Source of the DNA: Streptosporangium sp. NBC_01755
Lineage (GTDB): Bacteria > Actinomycetota > Actinomycetes > Streptosporangiales > Streptosporangiaceae
Assembly: GCF_035917995.1 (NCBI RefSeq)
Contig: NZ_CP109131.1
Location: 2,542,001-2,606,000 of the forward strand
Length of the DNA stretch: 64,000 nt
Direction: 5' to 3'
A program made the position numbers and the translations under genes. Below, in pieces: positions 59,932 through 64,000 of this stretch. Every line of letters starts with the position of its first letter. Within the stretch, counting starts at the first letter, position 1. The notes under the pieces were generated by a model that did no database searches, had not been told where the DNA came from, and was given only the letters and a program-made list of their open reading frames with translations.

Positions 59932-60423
59932 ATGGGAAAGCTGATAGTGCGTGCGCTTCGCGCCGTGCTCGTGGTGGTGCTCGCCGGCACCGTGTTCGTA
60001 CAGGCATTTATGGTGTGGGCGTTGGCCAGCGGGAGCGACCCGGAGGACGGGTCGCTCCCGCTGGCCCCGCTGCGCGTGATCACGATCCTGGGCATGGTGT
60101 CGGCCCAAGTCGCCCTGGTCAGCGTATGGCGGCTGGTGACGATGGTCCGACGCAAAACCGTGTTCTCTTCCGCCGCCTTCCGGTACGTGGACGCCGTGAT
60201 CGGCGCGATCGTGGCGGCTGCCCTCCTGTGGTTCGCGGTCACGGCCCTCAACGCGCCGGACCAGCGGGCCGACCCGGGCGTCACCGTCATCATGGGCGGC
60301 GTCGGCCTGGCCATCTTGGGGGTCGCGCTCATCGTGCTCGTGCTGCGGATGCTGCTCGCCCAGGCCGTCGCGCGCGACGTCGAAGCGGCGCAGATGCAGG
60401 CCGAGCTGGACGAGACGATCTGA
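59932..60423 (+). CDS. DUF2975 membrane protein
   Basis: The 163-residue protein has four membrane helices (LVVVLAGTVFVQAFMVWALA, VITILGMVSAQVALVSVW, AVIGAIVAAALLWFAVTAL, LAILGVALIVLVLRMLLAQ) and a short acidic tail, the DUF2975 pattern. AAGGA lies seven bases before ATG 59932. It is coupled to a small XRE protein by a TGATG overlap, the usual arrangement for this family. Function unknown; some members appear in stress-responsive membrane modules. Confidence 0.8.
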   Translation: MGKLIVRALRAVLVVVLAGTVFVQAFMVWALASGSDPEDGSLPLAPLRVITILGMVSAQVALVSVWRLVTMVRRKTVFSSAAFRYVDAVIGAIVAAALLWFAVTALNAPDQRADPGVTVIMGGVGLAILGVALIVLVLRMLLAQAVARDVEAAQMQAELDETI

Positions 60424-60644
60424 TGCCGATCGTCGTCGACATCGACGTGATGCTGGCCAGGCGGAAGATGTCCGTGGGCGACCTCGCGGACCGCGTCGGG
60501 ATCACACCCGCCAACCTGGCGGTACTCAAGAACGGCCGCGCCAAGGCGGTGCGCTTCACGACACTCGCCGCGCTCTGCGAGGCACTCAACTGCCAACCGG
60601 GCGACCTGCTGCGCTGGGAGGCCAAAGACGCCGCGAGCGGATGA
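60423..60644 (+). CDS. Small XRE/Cro-like regulator (YozG-like)
   Basis: A 73-residue single-domain helix-turn-helix protein: DVMLARRKMSVGDLADRVGITPANLAVLKNGRAKAVRFTTLAALCEALNCQPGDLLRW. This form is paired with DUF2975 proteins in many bacteria. It presumably binds the TCTATCGA palindrome upstream and so controls its own operon. Confidence 0.85.
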   Translation: MPIVVDIDVMLARRKMSVGDLADRVGITPANLAVLKNGRAKAVRFTTLAALCEALNCQPGDLLRWEAKDAASG

Positions 60645-60772
60645 CATGCCCACAGCGGGCGTGAAAACGCCTGACACCACCGGCCTGACACGGCACGTCG
60701 ACCGCATGGACGTGGATCGCCGCTCGCCCGCAGCACCGTCCCGACCCCGTTCGGAAACCTCTGAAACGACAA

Positions 60773-60805
60773 GATCCCGCCTGATCGTGATGATCAGACG
60801 GGATC
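60773..60805 (+). terminator. Strong hairpin after the XRE gene
   Basis: GATCCCGCCTGATC (60773-60786) and GATCAGACGGGATC (60792-60805) pair over fourteen positions, with one mismatch, around a five-base loop. No T-run follows. It could stop transcripts from both sides, including any extending past the tRNA gene. Confidence 0.7.
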
Positions 60806-60846
60806 CCGTCAACTTCAGTCCAGCCGTTTCAAGAACGGCCCTGCGG

Positions 60847-60920
60847 TGGAGATGAGGGGATTCGAACCCCTGACCCCTTCGATGCGAACGAAGTGCGCTA
60901 CCGGACTGCGCTACATCCCC
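60847..60920 (-). tRNA. tRNA-Ala (anticodon CGC)
   Basis: The minus strand folds into a 74-base cloverleaf. Acceptor GGGGATG pairs with CATCTCC and includes the G3:U70 wobble pair that marks alanine tRNA. The D-arm is GCGC...GCGC, the anticodon stem CTTCG/CGAAG holds the loop TTCGCAT (anticodon CGC), and the T-arm has loop TTCGAAT. The CCA end is not encoded. Confidence 0.93.
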
Positions 60921-60977
60921 AAGACGTGGACTAGATTAGCAAACTTCCGGGGGCACTCGCGCCATCCAGAGCCTCGG

Positions 60978-61712
60978 TCAGTCGCCGACCGCGCGGCGGG
61001 GTGTCTCGGCGTACTGGTCGAAGAGTTCGTCGCGGAGCGCGGTCAGGTCGATGACCTCGGCCACCGGGCGCTGGGCCTCCAGCAGGGCGGCGCGGCGGCG
61101 GGCGCGTCTGACACGTTCCGCGCGGGCCTTGGCGGCGGCTCTCCGCTGCTCGGCGTCGATCTGGACGGTGACCCGGAGAATGGCCAGATAGGTCCCCAGA
61201 AGCACCACTGAGGGCGCCACGCCCCACCAGGGGATTACCTGGACGGTGGCCGTCACCACGGAGGCGAGCAGGAGCAGCACGCACCAGAAGGTCAGCCGCC
61301 TGCGCTTGGCCACCTGCCTCCCTCTGCGGCGGAGCTCGGCGCGACGGCGCTCGGCCGCGACCCTACGTGGGTTGGGCCGGCCGGCCGGGGGCTGTGCGGG
61401 CGAGGTCTCGGACTCGGTCTGGGCACCCGTCGAGGTCTCCCGGGCAACGGGCGGCGGCGCGTCGTCGCCCGGCGGGAACTCCGGCATGGTCTCGGTGGCG
61501 GAAAGGACTCCCGGGGAGGACTCGGCCGGGGACTCCGGGGAGGATGCGTGCGGTGGCTCGATCAGGGTCTCGGCGGAATCCTCGTCGTAGGCGTACGACT
61601 CGGGGTCCTTGGTCGTCTCGACGAGGGTGTTGCGGTCGCGGCGCAGCCACATGGGCACGAGCACGCACAGCCACATGATGACAATGGCCAAATACAGGAC
61701 AACGCTGCTCAC
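60978..61712 (-). CDS. sepX: SepX/GLPR-like divisome membrane protein
   Basis: The 244-residue protein has a first helix at the start (VVLYLAIVIMWLCVLVPMWL), then about 100 residues of disordered acidic/proline-rich sequence. A basic segment, two close helices (LTFWCVLLLLASVVTATVQ, PSVVLLGTYLAILRVTV) and a basic coiled-coil-like tail follow. This matches SepX of Streptomyces, a septum-associated membrane protein, and GLPR of Corynebacterium, the membrane receptor for the gephyrin-like protein Glp. The gene order sepX-rimJ-mog-moaC-moeA(glp) is the conserved one. GTG 61712 has GGAGG five bases upstream. Confidence 0.8.
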   Translation of the reverse strand: MSSVVLYLAIVIMWLCVLVPMWLRRDRNTLVETTKDPESYAYDEDSAETLIEPPHASSPESPAESSPGVLSATETMPEFPPGDDAPPPVARETSTGAQTESETSPAQPPAGRPNPRRVAAERRRAELRRRGRQVAKRRRLTFWCVLLLLASVVTATVQVIPWWGVAPSVVLLGTYLAILRVTVQIDAEQRRAAAKARAERVRRARRRAALLEAQRPVAEVIDLTALRDELFDQYAETPRRAVGD

Positions 61713-61836
61713 GGCCACCTCCGGGCAGCATGAAGACGCGGGTGGTCCCCCGGCGCCTTCGATGTGCTCATGTCACGCACAGTAAGACCGCGTGTCACTA
61801 TTTGACGAGCATTCGATGCGGTGTGTCGTGAGATCT

Positions 61837-62493
61837 TCAAACCTCTTCGTGCGGAGTGCCGCCGTGGGCGGCCGCCTCACGGGCCCGCCGCCACCGCACA
61901 AGCAACCCTCTCGGCGCGTCTTCGACCGTGAGCGCGTAACAGATGTGGTCACGCCAGGCACCATCGATGTGCAAATGCCTACGTCTGATGCCCTCTTCCC
62001 TAAAACCAAGCTTTTCAACCACTCTGCGGCTTGCGTGATTTTCCGGCCGGATATTGGCCTCGATCCGGTGCAGCCCCGTGGTGAAGAAGCAGTGGTCGAC
62101 CGCCATGGCGACCGCGGTGGGGGTGATCCCTCGACCGGCCAGCGCGCCGTCCACCCAGTAGCCGATCTGGGCCGACCTCGCGGAGCCCCAGACGATGGCG
62201 CCCACGGTGAGCTGCCCGGCGAAGGCACCCTCGTAGGTGATTACCCACGGTAGCGCCAGCCCCTGCCTGGCCTCCCTGCGGAGGGTTCCGGCCATCGAGA
62301 TGTAGGGCCCGAGGCCGGTCTTGAAAAGGGGGGTCTCGGGATTGCTCGGCTCCCAGGGGCGGAGCCAGTTCGCGTTGCGCAGCCGCGACTCCCGCCAGAC
62401 GCGTACGTCCCGCAGCCGCAGCGGTCGAAGTCCCACCGGACCTTCCGTCAGGGTCACCGGCCAGCCACGAAGTCGATCCACGCCCTCCATCAT
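61837..62493 (-). CDS. rimJ: RimJ/RimL-type GNAT acetyltransferase
   Basis: The 218-residue protein has PVGLRPLRLRDVRVWRESRLRNANWLRPWEPSNPE, the RimJ-type start. A QIGYWVDGALAGRGITPTAVAMAVDHCFF acetyl-CoA loop and LHRIEANIRPENHASRRVVEKLGFREEG complete the GNAT fold. RimJ/RimL enzymes acetylate N-termini of ribosomal or other proteins. Its place between sepX and mog is conserved in actinobacteria; a link to division is not shown. ATG 62493 or 62490 are both possible starts. Confidence 0.83.
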   Translation of the reverse strand: MMEGVDRLRGWPVTLTEGPVGLRPLRLRDVRVWRESRLRNANWLRPWEPSNPETPLFKTGLGPYISMAGTLRREARQGLALPWVITYEGAFAGQLTVGAIVWGSARSAQIGYWVDGALAGRGITPTAVAMAVDHCFFTTGLHRIEANIRPENHASRRVVEKLGFREEGIRRRHLHIDGAWRDHICYALTVEDAPRGLLVRWRRAREAAAHGGTPHEEV

Positions 62494-62589
62494 CCCCCCA
62501 ACACGGCCCACCGTGCCATGGGAGCCGGGGCGGCTCCGACCCACAGCGTGCCGGAGCACACCCATGCCGTCGCGTTCTCACCTACCCGG

Positions 62590-62717
62590 CGAGCCCGTCT
62601 ACCCGGGAGCCCGTCTACCCGGCAAGCCCGTGTGAACCCATGCGAGCCCGTGTGAACCCACGCGAGCCCGCACGAACCCGTGTGAACCCACGCGAGCCCG
62701 TGTGAACCCACGCGAGC
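62590..62717 (+). repeat. 20-bp imperfect tandem repeats
   Basis: Units of the type GCGAGCCCGTGTGAACCCAC occur about six times, in varying completeness, between mog and rimJ, preceded by two shorter GAGCCCGTCTACCCGG copies. No gene covers them. Confidence 0.8.
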
Positions 62718-62737
62718 GGAAACCGAGGAGGCACGAG

Positions 62738-63211
62738 TCAGCGCGGGTGGTCTCCGCCGCGGATCTGATCCACGGCATGCCGGAGCACGGGCGCCAGCAC
62801 GCCCATGCCGTCGCGCACCCCTCCGGAGGAACCGGGCAGGTTGACGATCAACGTGCCACCAGCCTGCCCGGCGAGCCCGCGCGACAGGATCGAGGTGGGC
62901 ACCTTCTCCCGGTTGACCTGACGGATCGCCTCGGCGATGCCGGGGACCTCCCTGTCGATCACCCGCCGGGTCATCTCCGGGGTGAGGTCGGCCGGGGTCA
63001 GCCCGGTGCCGCCGGTGGTGACGATCACGTCGTATCCCTCGGCCACCCCGGAACGCAGCGCAGCCTCGACCGGCTCGCCGTCGGGAACCACCCTCGGGCC
63101 CTCCACGTCGCACCCGGCCTCGGCGAGCAGCCCGGCCAGCAGTTTCCCCGACGTGTCCTCGTACGTCCCGGCGGCGGCCCGGTTGGACGCGGTGATCACC
63201 AGAGCCCTCAC
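62738..63211 (-). CDS. mog: Molybdopterin adenylyltransferase-like protein (Mog/MoaB)
   Basis: A 157-residue MoCF-fold protein with ALVITASNRAAAG, the active-site TTGGTGLTPADLTPEMT and LIVNLPGSSGGVRDGMG. It activates molybdopterin with ATP before metal insertion. GTG 63211 overlaps the moaC stop as GTGA. Confidence 0.9.
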   Translation of the reverse strand: MRALVITASNRAAAGTYEDTSGKLLAGLLAEAGCDVEGPRVVPDGEPVEAALRSGVAEGYDVIVTTGGTGLTPADLTPEMTRRVIDREVPGIAEAIRQVNREKVPTSILSRGLAGQAGGTLIVNLPGSSGGVRDGMGVLAPVLRHAVDQIRGGDHPR

Positions 63212-63684
63212 GAGACCCCCCGGGTCCAGACGCCCGTCTTGCCGCCGGTCTTCTCCTCGACGCGGACATCGGTGATCACGGCGGCCGGGTCGACCGCCTT
63301 GACCATGTCGATCAGGGCGAGCGCGGCGACCGAGACCGCGGTCAGCGCCTCCATCTCCACCCCGGTACGGTCGGCGGTCTTGACCCGTACCGTGATCTCC
63401 ACTCCGTCGTCGACCACGGCCAACTCGACCTTGACCCCGTGCAGCGCGATGGGGTGACAGAGCGGGATCAGGTCGGGGGTGCGCTTGGCGCCCATGATCC
63501 CGGCGATCCGCGCGGTGCCGATCGCGTCGCCCTTGGGGACCTCCCCCGACCGCAGCAGCGCCACGGCCTCCGCCGAGAGCAGCACCCTGCCGGTGGCCGT
63601 CGCGGTACGGACGGAGACGTCCTTGGCCGAGACGTCCACCATGCGCGCCGCGCCGGTCTCGTCGATGTGTGTGAATCCAGTCAT
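63208..63684 (-). CDS. moaC: Cyclic pyranopterin monophosphate synthase
   Basis: A 158-residue MoaC protein with MTGFTHIDETGAARMVDVS, PDLIPLCHPIALHGVKVE, the family signature, and LTAVSVAALALIDMVKAVD. With MoaA it turns GTP into cyclic pyranopterin monophosphate. ATG 63684 overlaps the moeA/glp stop as ATGA. No moaA is in the window. Confidence 0.94.
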   Translation of the reverse strand: MTGFTHIDETGAARMVDVSAKDVSVRTATATGRVLLSAEAVALLRSGEVPKGDAIGTARIAGIMGAKRTPDLIPLCHPIALHGVKVELAVVDDGVEITVRVKTADRTGVEMEALTAVSVAALALIDMVKAVDPAAVITDVRVEEKTGGKTGVWTRGVS

Positions 63685-64000
63685 AGTGGGATGACCTCCA
63701 CGCTCGCGCCCTCGGGAAGCTCGACGACGTCCTCGGGGATCACGATCAGGGCGTTGGCCGAGGCCAGGGCGGCGAGCTGGTGGGAACCCTGCCTGCGCAC
63801 CGGGTCGACGGTGCCGTCGGGGCCGAGCACTCCGCGCAGGTAGGAGCGCTTGCCCTCGGGCGAGCGGAGCGGCCCGGTGGTGACCGCCCGCACGGTCGCC
63901 GTGGGTTCGGCGGCCCGGCCACCCATCTTCCGCAACGCGGGCCGGACGAACACCATGAACGACACGAACGACGACACCGGGTTGCCCGGCAACGCGAAGA
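63681..64000 (-). CDS. glp: MoeA/gephyrin-like protein (Glp), partial
   Basis: Only the C-terminal 105 or so residues are inside the window; the gene starts beyond base 64000. FALPGNPVSSFVSFMVFVRPAL is the MoeA domain III signature (P-G-N-P-V-S-S), and a C-terminal beta-barrel-like domain IV follows. MoeA inserts molybdate. In actinobacteria the paralogue clustered with sepX/GLPR is Glp, an FtsZ- and GLPR-binding division protein. Clustering here with sepX favours Glp, but also with mog and moaC, so it may do both. Confidence 0.85.
   Translation of the reverse strand, partial: FALPGNPVSSFVSFMVFVRPALRKMGGRAAEPTATVRAVTTGPLRSPEGKRSYLRGVLGPDGTVDPVRRQGSHQLAALASANALIVIPEDVVELPEGASVEVIPL

Noticed and set aside
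1..64000. Prophage, integrative element or insertion sequence
   Set aside because: No integrase, transposase, terminal inverted repeats or phage structural genes were seen; the tRNA-Ala gene has no nearby repeat of its 3' end that I could find by eye.

Overview
The window reads as chromosomal DNA of a high-GC actinomycete. Third codon positions are almost all G or C, many starts are GTG or TTG, ATGA and GTGA overlaps are frequent, and conserved actinobacterial loci are present: metG/tatD/rsmA/ispE/ABC-F, rsmI beside protein O-mannosyltransferase, tam/tamR, and sepX/rimJ/mog/moaC/glp. A Streptosporangium- or Nonomuraea-like relative is my inference. No rRNA, CRISPR array or recognisable IS transposase was seen.

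0-12.4 kb: a leftward, tightly packed operon (10.1 to 0.1 kb) encodes an RsbW-like ATPase, two HprK-like P-loop proteins, a HAD hydrolase, a zinc-less medium-chain dehydrogenase-like protein, a xylose-isomerase-like TIM barrel, a glycosyltransferase, an APH/homoserine-kinase-fold kinase and a 907-aa fusion of an adenosylhomocysteinase-like half to a Gfo/Idh/MocA-like half. It looks like a pathway for a phosphorylated or glycosylated sugar/cyclitol-like metabolite that I do not recognise. The second HprK-like gene and the HAD gene each carry a one-base frameshift. Divergent XRE-TPR regulator and GNAT genes follow.

12.4-32.5 kb: mostly core genes. The tam/tamR pair has clear paired operators. 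ABC-F, ispE and rsmA follow, then an inserted kinase plus FG-GAP propeller pair, tatD, metG, a GT2 glycosyltransferase and a GT-C membrane protein. Two protein O-mannosyltransferase paralogues flank rsmI in inverted orientation and share about 500 bp of nearly identical DNA.

32.5-45.9 kb: an eroding accessory region. It holds tandem repeats, a SnoaL-domain remnant fused behind a TetR-regulated start, a CDP-archaeol-synthase-like gene with an in-frame stop, a KAS III C-terminal fragment, an intact PEP-utilising enzyme without its ATP-grasp half, a CDP-alcohol phosphotransferase, an ankyrin lipoprotein, a geranylgeranyl-reductase-like flavoprotein, a RidA/HxlR deletion scar, a complete GbsR-like/ABC exporter module, a GNAT gene, a 37-codon small ORF and a secreted SapA-like protein.

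45.9-55.0 kb: one leftward operon with nearly every junction overlapping encodes an EAR-repeat propeller, a protein of unknown family, a complete LIV-type ABC importer with LivM and LivG fused, an HpcH/HpaI aldolase, a metal-dependent lactonase/amidohydrolase and a TetR regulator. A promoter flanked by two palindromes lies upstream. The layout suggests uptake and degradation of a small carboxylated or aromatic compound.

55.0-64 kb: three fused gene fragments (esterase, ABC ATPase, S41 peptidase), a PQQ-type propeller gene with a membrane-anchored partner, a dehydrogenase fragment, a DUF2975/XRE pair with its palindrome, tRNA-Ala(CGC), and the conserved cluster that links the divisome membrane protein SepX/GLPR to the MoeA-like Glp and molybdenum-cofactor genes. 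The moeA/glp gene runs off the right edge.
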